DNA from: Panax quinquefolius
Taxonomy: Eukaryota > Streptophyta > Magnoliopsida > Apiales > Araliaceae
Assembly (NCBI GenBank): GCA_020205615.1
Contig: CM035151.1
Span: forward strand, 47,297,409 to 47,361,408
Reading direction: 5' to 3'
Length of the DNA stretch: 64,000 bases
The notes under the pieces were generated by a model. That model was not told the origin of the DNA, ran no database searches, and saw only the letters and a program-made list of their open reading frames with translations. The position numbers and the translations under genes are program-made. This document shows positions 1 to 13,852 of the stretch, one piece after another. How positions within the stretch are numbered: position 1 is the stretch's first letter; the number at the start of each line of letters is the position of its first letter.

Positions 1-2500
1 TGCCTTTACTAGTGGAAGGTTCGTCGGTTCTTTTGTTCTTAACTGCAATGTTATTATTAAGCAAGAATGAGCACGATTTCCCACAAGTACAATAAGGAAA
101 TAACAATATAATAACATGCGAGTAAATCAAAGATATCTGAATAAAAGCTCAACTTTTGAATCAAGAATGAATAACAAGAATCAAAAGAATTATGAGGGTT
201 ATACGACCTTGAACTATTTCCTAGTTATCAAGGGTTATACTTGAAACCATTAACAGTCATAAGACTATGGACCTTTCTACTCGTACTTAGGGGGATCAGC
301 CCTTAGTACCATACTGTGCACAATATCTTAACGCTAACGCATAAGTAAATCCCTTTACAGGGTTGTTCATCTCAGTTTGACATTCGAGTTCGCACCAAAG
401 GAAGTTTGGTTTGGATAATTCAATAAGGGTTTTGAAATTTAGAACGTTCATCAACTAAGGACTAGTTGAATCAATAAAGTTCACTAGTATAATAAGGTTC
501 AACAATAATGATATTCGATTTGAATAATAATCTCAAGAAGTATACAATAGGACAATTATTGTATAACTGAATCATGCTTTGAAAAGATAATCAATCTTTA
601 ATATAACATTTGAACTTGAATAATAGTAATGATAATTTACTCGAGGTAAATAATAAACTTTAACAATAATGACAAGTAGGGTTAGGAAACTTGCCTCGTG
701 CGTAGATTACACTTTAACTAAGCACGTTCTTTGAATTTAATCCTACATACCATTCATATTCACAATACAAGTTAATTATAACTTAACTAATCATCATAAA
801 CTCATTCTCTTTGTCTACTTTTATTATTGACTATACTTAGTCATATTACCACTTTGTCACATAATTTGTACTTCATGAATATCAAGCTAATTATGTATTC
901 AATAATTCAATCCACATGCAATTATGTTATTTACATGTTAAACAACTATTTTAACATCTCATTATACTTCTAACATGTTTACATGTTCATTAAATTAATT
1001 TACTAACACATTGTTAGACTTAAATATGTTTAAAATTATATTTTCGAACTTTTTCGAGAGTGTCATGCTGGCGCCACTTTTTATATGATTCGTATCGCAC
1101 GCAAGGATGGCTGATGGTTCGCTGCTCGCATTTACACTCAAGCATGGTGATGTGCATGCACATGGCCACGGGACTTCGATTCTAGAGTTAGCGTCACGCA
1201 AAAAACTCCAGACTTTGATTCGATTCACAAGAACACAGAGTTCAGCGAAAAGGACACAAAATGATCATTAATTTCACTAAATTAACATACCCACATGCTA
1301 TGATTTATACATAATCATTACCCAACATCTATAAAGTGATTTTAACCCATTAAAACACATAATCACAGAATTAAAATCTATAATTTCACTGACTTTGATG
1401 TTCTTTAAGGTTTTGAAAATAAAACATGAAAATTGACACTACTGGATTCGTTATAACACCAATCCGCTCATTTAAACTTTGGTCTCTTCAGATCAACATG
1501 CATAATAATATACGAGTGTAAAATTTAGGATAATATATGATCAACACATGAAATACCACGATAAGGCCATATGGCCAAAACCCAAACTCTATAATTTTGT
1601 AGAAATCATATACTACGTATTTTCATGAAACTGCTGTTATGGTTTACAAAATATATATAATTAAATACGATTTGATAACATCTTAACCTATATATGCACA
1701 TAAGCCTTACAATTTCCCATCATAGAGACTTTACGAAAACTGTGAAAGCCATTTTTATCAAAACTTGAATACGTGAAATTTAGAATTGGGAAGGAGGAGA
1801 GATTACCCCGAGAATAAAGTATATATGAGTAAAGCTTAGATTCTTTTTCTTCAATCAATCTTAGTTCTCACAAAATCCTCCGAACTCTCTCTCAAATTTC
1901 AATCGACAATCTCTCTGAATTTCTAGACTTAGCCAATAATAAAAAAAAAAAAAGAAAGGAGAGTACATAATAAAGGAAAAGAATCGACGCGTTATTATGG
2001 AGGTCGATTAACCAATCATGGGTAATCGCTAGTAACTCCCACTAAGTCCATGTTTGGCTAGGCTTAATAGATTTCAAAACCATTTAATTTAATAAAGCTT
2101 TATCATATAGTTTAATTAATGTCACACTCCTTATAAAATAAATCCAATATTTTATTTAATTTATTTAAATAAAAAAATATAATAATTTCTCATAAATTCA
2201 CATAGTCATATAATTAAAATTAATAAATAATGTCAAATTATTAACTCTCTAATTAATAATTAAATTAATTAAAATACCAATAAGCTTATTAAATATTTCT
2301 TTTAATACAATAAGCTCACATAATCACATACTTCGATAATAAAAATTCTCCACATTAATTTAATAAATGTAATACATATAATTAAATTAATCTACCACAA
2401 TTGCATCAATTAATTATTTAATCTAATAATTAAATCATCAAAAATATTTATTTAATTCAATAAATATTAAAATTAATTTACAAAAATCTCGCTCATCACA
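1..2500 (-). repeat. 3' LTR of gypsy element A (partial)
   Basis: This stretch is a near copy of 8748-11239, with small indels only. It ends in ...CTCATCACA, so the minus-strand LTR begins TGTGATGAG. The first few hundred bases of the full LTR (matching 8454-8747) lie outside the window. The right part (about 2060-2490) is extremely AT-rich and dominated by AATTAATTAA-like runs. A donor-like GTAAT (minus, 1806) and an acceptor-like TTGCAG (minus, 43-48) occur in it; see findings. Confidence 0.9.
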
Positions 2501-2511
2501 TCTTTCCCCTT
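2501..2511 (-). promoter_or_regulatory. polypurine tract of element A
   Basis: The plus strand reads TCTTTCCCCTT immediately after the LTR end, so the minus strand is AAGGGGAAAGA abutting the 3' LTR. This is the expected primer for plus-strand DNA synthesis. A second pyrimidine block (TTCTCCCCTTACAAAG near 2563-2578) followed by the same TTTGTCCCCGTAATC context repeats about 65 bases on, as if the tract region was duplicated. Confidence 0.8.
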
Positions 2512-2606
2512 AAAAAGATTATGTCCCCGTAATCACGACTCAATAAATTTTGACCCGCTACATTCTCCCCTTACAAAGATTTTGTCCCCGTAATCGCTAT
2601 ACATAA

Positions 2607-3880
2607 TTAAGTAAATAAATGAGGGTAATTCTTCATCATATTCTCTTCGAGTTCCCACGTAGCTTCTTCATTGTGGTTCCTCCAAATTACCTTAATGTAA
2701 GGTATAACTTTATTTTCGAGAACTTGTTCTTTTTTTCATCTACAATTTGAACAGAATTTCTTCGTAAGATAAGTCTTTTTCAAAATGCAGGGTTCATATT
2801 CAATTACATGCTTGTAATTGGCTTTGTAGGTCGTGAATACGTAAACATGGAAGACGTTGTGGACATTCTCGAGTGATCGGAGGTAAGGCTACTCAGACGC
2901 GACTTCTCGATTCTACTCAATACTTCAAATGGTCCAATGAATCTTGGGCTCAATTTTCCTTTCTTTCCGAACTCGATCTTCCCTTCCAGGAGAGACTTTC
3001 AAGAAAACATAACTACCTTGATTCAAACTCGATATTTTTTACGATGTGGATCAACGATTTCTTCCGTCGATCTTGAGCCGCTACTACAACGCGTGTTTCG
3101 GATCACTTTGACTATTTCTACCGCTCATCTGTATACCAATTTCGCCCTAGCAATTGTCTTTCACCAACTTCATCCCAATAAAAGAGAGTTACGCACTTTT
3201 TCACAGATAACGCTTCAGTAAGGCGGCATGCCAATACTAGCGTGGTAATCTGTTGTTGTAGTTTAACTCTACTAACGGTAGGTGATCATCCCAATTTCCT
3301 TTAAAGTCCATCACATGTGCTCTTAGCATATCTTCTAATGTTTGAATCATTCTTTCGCTTCTCGTCTGCCTCATTTTGAGGGTGGTATGTCAGTACTCAT
3401 TCGCAATTGCGCACTCCATGCATTCTCAAGACGTTTCCGTAATTTGATGTGAAAAGCGGATCTCTATCCAAACAATTGACACGGAACTCTCGCGGTCTCA
3501 AACAATCTCTTTTACGATAACCTCGCTAACCGATCTAAGTTGAATCTGATTTTGATCGGAAGGAAGTGTAAATGGATTTCGTCAATACCAATAACGATAA
3601 CCCATACCACGTCAGTAGCCTTTTTCGAGTCGTCGGAAGGCCAACCACGAAGTCCATTGTAATATGTTCCCATTTCCATTCTGGGATCTCTAACGGTTGT
3701 AGCAATCCACTTGGTCTTTGATGTTCTGCTTTCACTTTCTGACAAGTAAGACACTTGGCAACACATTCTGCAACATGTCGTTTTAAATTTGGCCACCAAA
3801 AATGTTGTCGATGATCTTGGTACATTTTGGTACTACCAGGGTGAATTGAATATCGTGAACTATGAGCCTCGCTCAAAATT
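2607..3880 (-). pseudogene. integrase with chromodomain-like tail, element A
   Basis: The pol C-terminus is on the minus strand. At 3535-3876 the zinc-binding end is readable: [18 protein letters not shown], then [20 protein letters not shown], which gives the H-H-C-C finger, followed by the start of the core (MDFVVGLP). At 2607-2690 the tail reads KVIWRNHNEEATWELEE before a TAA stop. This resembles the chromodomain-type C-terminus of Tekay/Del integrases, which in active relatives is thought to bind chromatin. Between these, frameshifts and stops (for example past the VVGLP motif near 3650) break the DDE core. The role would be insertion of the cDNA; this copy is dead. Confidence 0.85.
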
Positions 3881-3886
3881 TCTTCA

Positions 3887-4530
3887 TTAATCTCTCAGAT
3901 CAAGCAGCACCCAAATTGTACTCTCAAATCTCAGTATTCCTTCCTTATCCATCTTAAATCTCGGTTCAGTTCCTTCAGATATCTTCTTTGTCACCTTTTT
4001 ACATTCTTTGTACTGAAGCTGAGCCTCCTTAACTTTATCAAGTAGGGTTGTACCAGATTGAATCTGAAATAACTTCTCATCAATTTCCATAGGATACTTC
4101 ACATCTAACTCCAGTTTCTCCATTTATGAAATTAGCTCCTCTTGAGAAGTTAACATCATCAATTTCTCACGACCCTTTCTACTTAAGGCATCGGCAACCA
4201 CATTTGCTTTACCCGGATGGTATAAAATCTCACAGTCGTAATCCTTAATTAATTCCAACCATCTTCTTTCGACGATATTCAAATCCTTTTTGCGTGAAAA
4301 TATATTTTGCACTTTTGTGGTCCATATATATTTCACACTTCTCCCCGTGAGAGATAGTGACTCCAAATTTTCAAGCAAAAAAACAACTCGCAGCTAACTC
4401 CAAGTCGTGGGTCTGATATCCCTTCTCGTAATCCTTCAATTGTCGTGATGCATACGCAATGACTTTGCTTTTTTTGCATCAAGACACGTACCAAGTCCTT
4501 TATGCGACGCATCACTATAAACAACAAAAT
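3887..4530 (-). pseudogene. RNase H domain, element A
   Basis: The minus-strand frames carry the gypsy RNase H end signature [20 protein letters not shown] followed by RKGREKL near 4170-4260. Upstream are fragments of the tether to RT: a KGLG/[11 protein letters not shown] region near 4460-4530 in shifted frames. The downstream segment 3887-4123 is the usual RNase H-integrase linker. The module would degrade RNA in the RNA/DNA hybrid. Several frame changes make it non-functional. Confidence 0.8.
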
Positions 4531-4689
4531 TTCATGATCATCGGAAGAGATAACACAGTGCCAGACTCAACCTCTTCTTCAATTCTTGAAAACTTTCCTC
4601 ACACTTATCCGTCCCAAACAAATTTCACGCTTTTCGAAGTTAAATTTGTTAATCTGAGTTGCTATCTTGGAAAAGTCTTGTATGAATCT

Positions 4690-5290
4690 TCTATAATATC
4701 CCCGCTAATCCAAGAAAACTTCTTACTTCGACGGCGTTCTCTACTGATCCCGATTAATCACGGCTTCTACTTTGGATGGATCTACCGAAATTCCATTTTT
4801 ATTTATCGATCACGTGACCAAGAAATTGTATTCTGCTCAATCCAAAATTTGCATTTCAAAAATTGGCATACAACTTCTCCCTTCTCAATACTTCCAACGT
4901 TAATCTCAAATGTTCTTCGTGTTCTTCTTTGGTTTTGGAATATACCAAAATATCATCTATAAATACCACTACTTAATTTGTCCAAAACGGCTTGAACACA
5001 CCATTCATTAGTCCCATAAATGCTGCAAGAGCATTCGTAAGACCAAACGACATTACTAAAAATTCGTAGTGACCATATCGCGTTCTAAACGCTGTCTTCG
5101 GTACATCCTCTGGCCTCACCTTCAGTTGATGATAACCGCTTCTCAAGTCTATCTTGGAAAAGTATCTCGCTCCCTTTAATTGATCAAACAGGTCGTCGAT
5201 CCTCGGTAATGGATATCTATTTTTAATCGTGACCTTGTTCAGTTCTTTGTAGTCAATGCAGAGACGCATTGATCCGTCCTTCTTTTTCAT
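4690..5290 (-). pseudogene. reverse transcriptase domain, element A
   Basis: The best-preserved block of this element. The segment 4973-5290 reads [20 protein letters not shown], then [27 protein letters not shown] and [20 protein letters not shown], i.e. RT motifs 1-4 of Ty3/gypsy including the first catalytic Asp (KIDL). A frameshift near 4970 precedes the catalytic box, which is still readable as [10 protein letters not shown] near 4940-4965, then QFLGHVID near 4790-4830. With the frameshift and downstream stops no full enzyme can be made. Confidence 0.9.
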
Positions 5291-5464
5291 TAAACAACAA
5301 CGGCGCGCCCCACGACGATACGCTTCGGTTGAATGTACTTCTTTTGTCCAACAATTCTTGTAGTTGTACCATTAGTTCTTTCATCTCTATCTAGTGCCAT
5401 TCTAAGATGGTGCCTTCGATATTGAGAGCGTTTCGGAGCCAAATCGATCACGTAAATCTACTCT

Positions 5465-6020
5465 CTATCCGGTGGAAGTCCCGTAAATCATCCGAAATAC
5501 GTCGACGAAGTCCTCACAATCCCAGATCTCTTCTACATTTGGATTCTCTTTTCGATTATCGACTATGTAAGCTAAGTATCCTACACAACCTTGTCTTAAT
5601 AACTTCGCGCTCGCATCATCGCCGATAACTCGCTTGTTCAGCGACTTGCTACTATAAAACACAACCTTTCGATTTGAGTCATAAGGTTAATACGCTTCTT
5701 TTGGCAATCAATTACACCTCGTAATTGAATAACCATCCATTCCCAAAATAACGTCAAATTCCCCAAGTCGAATAGGATAAGATCTACGCTCATGATATTA
5801 CCCTTAATATCCACTCTACGCAATTCTTATGTACGCATTTTAACAGGATTATTTTCTATTCGCAATTTCTATGTTCATGGGATAATCCAATTCATCCTTT
5901 AGCAAATCTAAATTTCGCAAAATCATCGGATATAAAGGAACAAGTAGCACCGAATCAAATAAAACATAAGCATTAATTTTATTGATCGGAATGATACCGA
6001 CACCACATCACGGATCGAAT
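5465..6020 (-). pseudogene. retropepsin-like protease and RT linker, element A
   Basis: Minus-strand fragments match the gypsy protease layout: YVLFDS at the active-site Asp near 5951-5970, then a later GMDG block near 5725-5735, followed by a linker to RT. In the active-site region one base appears to be missing directly after the Asp-Ser codons, which throws the expected Gly-Ala out of frame. The protease would process Gag-Pol. The call rests on position between gag and RT and on these short motifs. Confidence 0.65.
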
Positions 6021-6088
6021 CGCATCTCAGACCGCCATATTGAAAGTCAAGGCATTCATTTCGGTTTTGTTATGGTTGGTCCTGATGG

Positions 6089-7152
<1,064 letters not shown>

Positions 7153-7443
7153 TTTTCTATTAAATAAACGCTTATTAGAAATTTATTTATTTCTCTAAAT
7201 AGTTAAGGCATTACTTAACAATTTAACATACTCATTTAACACATCCTCTCAAACAACTTGATATATTTACATTCAAATCAAAAGTTTTAAAATTAAACGA
7301 TAAAGATAACCGCTATTTACATCAACTATCCTCGAATAAAGAATCCATAGGATTTAAAACATTCAAATATTCTTTCGCTCATAAACACGCGTAATTTACA
7401 TCTAAAAACTAATTAAGTTCTTCACATAATTAAGCAAATCATA
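7153..7443 (-). other. gap between extra frame and gag, element A
   Basis: AT-rich sequence without coding signs on either strand, lying between the stop of the upstream frame and the gag start. It is probably untranslated leader. Confidence 0.5.
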
Positions 7444-8233
7444 TCACTGTCGGTCAAGGTACTGATTAGCCTTGCTACGTTCCTCTTCTAAGATGAGATA
7501 CATCATCCTTCGATCCATCATGTACAATGGTAGTCCTTCAAACTGGATTGGGTACCTCAAAAACTCGATCTTGGGTCTCATTCATTGCCTTGTTAAGTGT
7601 AGAAAATGTTTCCCCAATCTTCGCTTTCTTTGAACGACTATCATCATCTCTCGCATCATCACCGACGTGATTCTCTTACCCAACCTTCCTTGCTATGTTC
7701 AGCCTCTTTCGAGAGGTTTTCTTCATTCCTTCTTCAACTTTCTATCTCCTCGGCCTTATCTTGGTTTGACCCTTCTTCATGGACCAAATCCCATTCTACA
7801 TTTCCCATCGTGAGTGAAGAGTCAAAATCTCCTCTCCTTCGCTCTAGAGTAATATGTCAATAACCGCTCGCTCAATCAAATCTCGGACCTCATCTCAGAA
7901 TCTACATGTTATTATCAGATAACGTGTCATACATCTCAAAGATCAACGGTGTACCGTGGTAACTCCTCTTCTTCTCTTCCTCTTCCTCTTCCTCAACAAA
8001 TTCCTCCTCAGATCCTCCTCAGATCGGGCCTCCTGCTCATGCTCCCGACCAACAAACGGTGATCAATGGAGATGACTCCTCTCACTCACCGCTGCCGCTT
8101 CCCTAACGACATGAATGTCTCGGGGCTCCTCCTCGCTTCGGTATTATAGGTACACGGGTTTCCTCCTCAAGAGGTACTATAGGTACACGGGGTTCTTCCT
8201 CCCCACTTGACTAGCTTCTCCAACATTCGACAT
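7444..8233 (-). pseudogene. extra reading frame upstream of gag, element A
   Basis: A minus-strand ATG at 8233 begins MSNVGEASQVG. After a frame change the sequence shows two tandem acidic repeats ending RVPIVP and RVPIIP (about 8150-8210), then a Glu-rich run (near 7975-8010), then GETFSTLNKAMNETQDRVFE (near 7550-7615). It finishes LYMMDRRMMYLILEEERSKA and NQYLDRQ before TGA at 7444. I do not recognise the family. Its position between primer site and gag, on the same strand, and the coding-like composition suggest an accessory frame or an N-terminal extension of Gag. Confidence 0.5.
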
Positions 8234-8433
8234 CCCCGACAACAAAATTTTAAGTTTTAGTTACTAAGTCGTATCATTTAACACATACTTTTAACACATA
8301 AACACATAAAGTCTTTTATTATCTTTAATGAATTACAAAATTCATTTCTTAGAACTCGATAAGAGTTTTCCATCACTATCTTCTTTCTATAAGGCTACTA
8401 CCTAAGGTTGTTCCCCACCTAAGGTTCATAACC

Positions 8434-8453
8434 TACTGACTTTGATACTAACT
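8434..8453 (-). promoter_or_regulatory. primer-binding site region, element A
   Basis: Directly after the LTR end, the minus strand reads AGTTAGTATCAAAGTCAG. It resembles the complement of the initiator-Met tRNA 3' end (TGGTATCAGAGC) with several changes. The D1 element has the better preserved TTGGTATCAAAGC at the same distance. Confidence 0.65.
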
Positions 8454-11400
8454 TGTGACACCCCTAAACCGTACTTCAATTCCACGGATTTGGTGTTCAT
8501 TGAACAAATATCATCTATCTATCTACCAATAATAAATGCAAACCATGCAATAGATAGAAATAAAATCTTCCCCTTAAGGGTTACAACATCCGAATAATAA
8601 TACAATCCCAGGTTAAACTAACCTTAAACATCTATCTAGAATCATAAACAAATAAGTCTTAAGCAACATCATTAACTCAAGTCTTAAGCATAAATACATC
8701 ATCTAATAAAATAACAAGTCTTCATCACTTGTTAACCTTGCCCTTGCCTTTACTAGTGGAAGGTTCGTCGGTTCTTTCGTTCTTAACTGCAATGTTATTA
8801 TTAAGCAAGAGTGAGCACTATTTCCCACAAGTATAATAATGAAATAACAGTATAATAACATGCGAGTAAATCAAAGACATCTAAATAAAAGCTCAACTTT
8901 TGAATCAAGAATGAATAACAAGAATCAAAAGAATTCTGAGGGTCATAAGACCTTGAACTATGTCCTAGGTTATCAAGGGTTATACTTGAAACCTTTAACA
9001 GTCATAAGACTATGGACCTTTCTACTCGTACTTAGGGGGATCAGCCCTTAGTACCATATCGCGTGCACAATATCTTAACGCTTAACGCATAAGTAAATCC
9101 CCCTTTGCGTAGGTTGTTCATCTCAATTTGACATTCGAGTCCGCACTAAAGGAAGTTTGGTTTGGATAATTCAATAAGGGTTTCAAATTTAGAACGTTCA
9201 TCAACTAAGGACTAGTTGAATCAATAAAGTTCACTAGTCTAATAAGGTTCAACAATAATGATATTCAATTTGAATAATAATCTCAAGAAGTATACAATAG
9301 GACAATTATTGTATAACCTGAATCATGCTTTGAAAAGATAATAAATCTTTAATATAACATTTGAACTTGAATAATAGTAATGATAATTTACTCGAGGTAA
9401 ATAATAAACTTGAACAATAATGACAAGTAGGTTAGGAAACTTGCCTCGTCAAATGTAGATTACACTTTAACTAAGCACGTTCTTTGAATTTAATCCTACA
9501 TACCATTCACATTCACAATACCAATAATTAATTATAAATTAACTAATCATCATAAACTCATTCTCTTTGTCTACTTTGATTATCGACTATACTTAGTCAA
9601 ATTATCACTTTGTCACATAATTTGTACTTCATGAATATCAAGCTAATTATGTATTCAATAATTCAATCCACATGCAATTATGTTATTTACATGTTAAACA
9701 ACTATTTTAACATCTCATTATACTTCTAACATGTTTACATGTTCATTAAATTAATTTACTAACACATTGTTAGACTTAAACATTTTAAAATTACATTATC
9801 GAACTTTTCGAGAGAGAGTGGTGTATGCGCGCCACTTTTTATATCTTGATCTTCGCATACATGATGGCGTGATGTCTTCTTCAACAAGACTCATGGCCGC
9901 TATGGCTGGAGAAGATTATGGCAGACATGCTGCAAGGCTTGGGACTTGATTACGGAGTCAGGCCTGTGGCATGAAACTCAGACTTTTATTCCCAGTTCGC
10001 GAAGAACACAGAGTTCACCGAAAAGGACACAAAATGATCATTAATTTCACTAAATTAACATACCCACATGCTACAATTTATACATAATCATTACCCAACA
10101 TCTATAAAGTGATTTTAACCCATTAAAACACATAATCATAGAATTAAAATCTATAATTTCACTGACTTTGATGTTCTTGAAGGTTTTGAAAATAAAACAT
10201 AAAAATTGACACTATGAATTCGTTATAACACCGAATCCGTTCATTTAAACTTTGGTCTCTTCGTATCAACATGCATAATAATATACAATTGTAGAATTTA
10301 GGGATAATATATGATCAACACATGAAATACCACGTATAAGGCCATATGGCCTTAACCCAAACTCTATAATTTTGTAGAAATCATATACTACGTATTTTCA
10401 TGAAACTGTTGTTATGGTTTACAAAATATATATAATTAAATACGATTTGATAACATCTTAACCTATATATGCACATAAGCCTTACAATTTCCCATCATAG
10501 AGACTTTACAGAAATCTGTGAAAGCCATTTTTATCAAAACTTGAATACGTGAAATTTAGAATTTGGGAAGGAGAGATTACCCTGAGAATAAAGTATATAT
10601 ATGTAGGCTTAGATTCTTTCTTCAATCACCGAGTTTCTCAAAATCCTCTCAAATCTCTATGAACTCTCTTGAATTTCTAGACTTAGCCAATAATAATAAA
10701 AAAGAAAAGGAAATGAGAGTACGATATAAAGGAAAAGAGAATCGACGCGTTATGGAGGTCGATTAACCCAATCATGGGTAATCGCTAGTAACTCCCACTA
10801 AGGCCATGTTTCATTAGCTTAATAGATTTCAAAACCATTTAATTTAATAAAGCTTTATCATATAGTTTAATTAATGTCACACTCCTTATAAAATAAATCC
10901 AATATTTTATTTAATTTACTTTAAATAAAATATAATAATTTCTCATAAATTCACATAGTCATAAATAATCATTAATAAATAATGTCAATTATTAACTCTC
11001 TAATTAATAATTAAATAAATTAAAATACCAATAAGCTTATTAAATATTTCTTTTAATACAATAAGCTCACATAATCACATACTTCGATAATAAAATTCTC
11101 CACATAATTTAATAAATGTAATACATATAATTAAATTAATCTACCATAATTGCATCAATTAATCATTTAATCTAATAATTAAATCATCAAAAATATTTAT
11201 TTAATCTAATAAATATTAAAATTAATTTACAAAATTCTCGTTAAATCATTCTACATAATAAACATAATCAAATACGATGTGATATGACATAACACATATA
11301 GAACCCATAATCATTACTCCTATCCCAATTACAGAGGTTTAAATCAAAACTATGAAAACCAATTTTTATAAAAACTAAACAACGTGAAATAGAATTTGGG

Positions 11401-12096
11401 AAGGAGAATTACCCAGAGTATAATTTAGAAGAGGTGATCAATGATGATCCTTTCACAATAATTGTTAACTACACACTCACAATTTCTCTCAATCTCAATT
11501 TTTTTCTATGATAATTTCTCAAACTCTCTCCTTCTCTATTTTTCCAGACATAGAAACAATAAGGAATGGAGAAGACGTCGTAATAAGAACTAGCGCATTA
11601 TGGTCAGTTAACCCATTCATGGGTAACTACATCCAACCACTATTAGGGCCTTGTTTGACAACCCTTAATTGATTCAAAGTCATTTAATTTAATAAAAGCT
11701 TTATAATATAGTTTAAATTATGTCACACCTAATTCAAATATCTTATTTAATTTAATATAAAATGAATATAATAATTTCTCATAAATTCACATAGTCACAT
11801 AATTAATTTTCTCATTAATTAATTATATCAAATTATTAAATCTCCAATTAATTATTACATTAATTAAATTACATTTAGGCTTATTAAATATTTCTTTTAA
11901 TTCAATAAGCTTACATAATTACATACTTGAATAATAAATATCCCCCACATTAATTTAATAAATGTAACACATATAATTAAATTAATCACTCACATTTGCA
12001 TCAATTAATTATTTAATCTAATAATTAAATCATCGAAAATATTTATTTACTTCAATAAATATTAAGAATTAAATTACAAAAATCTTGTTCGTCACA
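8454..12096 (-). repeat. 5' LTR of element A (hybrid, over-long)
   Basis: Starts TGTGACACCCCTAAACC and ends CTTGTTCGTCACA on the plus strand, giving inverted TGTGAC...GTCACA ends. The part 8748-11239 matches the left LTR base for base apart from scattered changes. The last 857 bases are a second, more diverged copy of the LTR's own end, so this LTR is about 0.85 kb longer than its partner. Promoter and leader lie near 10560-10760 on the minus strand. Confidence 0.85.
11240..12096 (-). repeat. second diverged copy of LTR A terminal block
   Basis: It matches 10436-11239 in order: ATACGAT/GATATGA context, CCAATTTTTATAAAAACT, GAATTTGGGAAGGAGA, the CATGGGTAA box, CATTTAATTTAATAAA, CATAAATTCACATAGTCA. 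It differs far more than the two LTRs differ from each other. It either belongs to an older related LTR or arose by recombination between LTR subfamilies. Confidence 0.75.
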
Positions 12097-13240
12097 GTAT
12101 ACATCACCCATCTTGAGTCGCCAGATACATGGTACAGAATACAAATACAAACTAATTATACAACAATCGTGTAAAATACGACAAAACATATGATGTGAGT
12201 TTTAATACAAATATTGTCATCTAGACAATATCCACACTCAATGGAGTCCTCATTATATTTATTATCACACTATTTCACAGAATAGTGAGGACTACTAATG
12301 CACCATCTAGGACCATCACTCTGTTTTTCGACTAGTCCATGCTACGTTCTCATTTTCTGAAGAGAACAATGAAAGTAAAAGGGTGAGCTCAACTAGCCCA
12401 GTAAGAAATATTATGACTAAGATAATGCAGAATAAATTATTGTTAGCCTTCAACAGTGTTAAACTGATACAATATAACAAACATCAAGTTTAACTACAGC
12501 GGAACAAGCAATCCATTAGAATAGTCAAGTAGAGAATAAAATCTACTATCTTCTATGATTTAAATGATTTTTCATCACTTTTATCGCTGGGAATTAGCTT
12601 AATAAATATTCCACATCATCAAATCATTCATGCACTACAGGCCAAGGATATTCTTTAGTATCACGACCACGAATTATTCATGCACTACGGGCCAAAGATA
12701 ATCGTGTTTTCATCAACGGTCCTGATCATGCCATAAAATAATTCATCTTTGCACCCTTGGCCGAAGAGAATCCATAGCCATAATCATACCAAAAACTGTC
12801 CATCAATGCACTACGGGCCAATGAGGACTTTTTTTTCCACATCATTTGTAACATTATGGTCATGATTATACCGAAAAATCCCTGGTCATAATCATACCAA
12901 GTCCATTTATGCACTACAGGCCACAGATGACTTTCAACATAATATAAACATGAGGATGATGACAATGACATAATAATTCAATAAAACAAGTTCAAGAATT
13001 AATTTATCCAGGAACCAATAACATCCAAATTGTCAACATGATACTGCTTTGTGGAGTAAAAATTCAAGAATGCTCAGAAGAATATTTCCATGAAAAGATA
13101 CTAGATAAAGCGCAAATATCAAGGATATTCCACTAATTTCATGGAGTATAGAAGTCAAAACTTTAACCAACCGAGTATAATAAAGAATGAAATAATAAAA
13201 GAAATCACCGGGCATGTGATAGATCAGCAGAGAGGCAAGT

Positions 13241-13600
13241 TATTCCAACAGAATAATAAATAACGGAACCAGGTCATGCGTAAAGCACAGACAAGATGTT
13301 CCAACAGAATGAAAAAGAACGAAACCAGGTCATGCGTAAACGCACAGACAGGATATTCAAACAGAATAATTAATAATGGAACCAGGTCAGGCGTAATACG
13401 ACTTGAGCGGGATATTCCAATGAGAATAATAAAGAATGGAATAATGGAAGAATTTCACCATGTATGCGGTGATGCCATAAAACAAAGTTATTCAACAAAA
13501 TGATAAAGAATGGAATAACAGAAGAATTTCACCAAGTATAGGGTATCCCGCGTATACAGGTTATTCTAATAGAATAATAAAGAATGGAATAATAGAAGTT
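13241..13600. repeat. ~57-bp tandem repeat in LTR B1
   Basis: Successive units share ATTCCAACAGAATAATAAA, then GGAACCAGGTCATGCGTAA and a CACAGACA/GGATATT link. About six imperfect units can be followed, later ones drifting to AGAATTTCACCA-containing forms. The other copy of this LTR (B2) has no comparable array at the matching place, so the array expanded in this copy or was lost in B2. Confidence 0.75.
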
Positions 13601-13843
13601 CTCTTCATGAATAAGAAATAAATAATACCCCTTACGAGTACAATAAATAACATCCCTTATCTTTGAAATGAGAGTATTCTGACTGGTAGGGCGAGGAAAT
13701 ACTCAAAGAAAACTTGCACTACGCTCAAAGCTTTCTTAAACTTTAAAGAAATACGCTCAAGATTATAGAAGAAGAATTCTCTCTATAGTTTCTCTCTCTA
13801 GAGTTTCAATGAATTCTTAAGAAATAATGAAGGAATGAGCTTC

Positions 13844-13852
13844 TATTTATAG
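13844..13852 (-). promoter_or_regulatory. TATA box of LTR B1
   Basis: The minus strand reads TCTATAAATAGAAGCTC, followed about 40-60 bases on by a leader rich in CTCTAGAGAGAGAAAC. The same place in LTR B2 has CTATAAAAGG. Confidence 0.7.

Noticed and set aside
995..1228. Minus-strand 77-codon open frame in LTR A
   Set aside because: It is not kept as an open frame in the other LTR copy (around 9770-9970), where bases differ by indels, so it is chance.
4459..4962. Plus-strand 167-codon open frame
   Set aside because: It is antisense to the RT/RNase H of element A, whose motifs are clearly on the minus strand.
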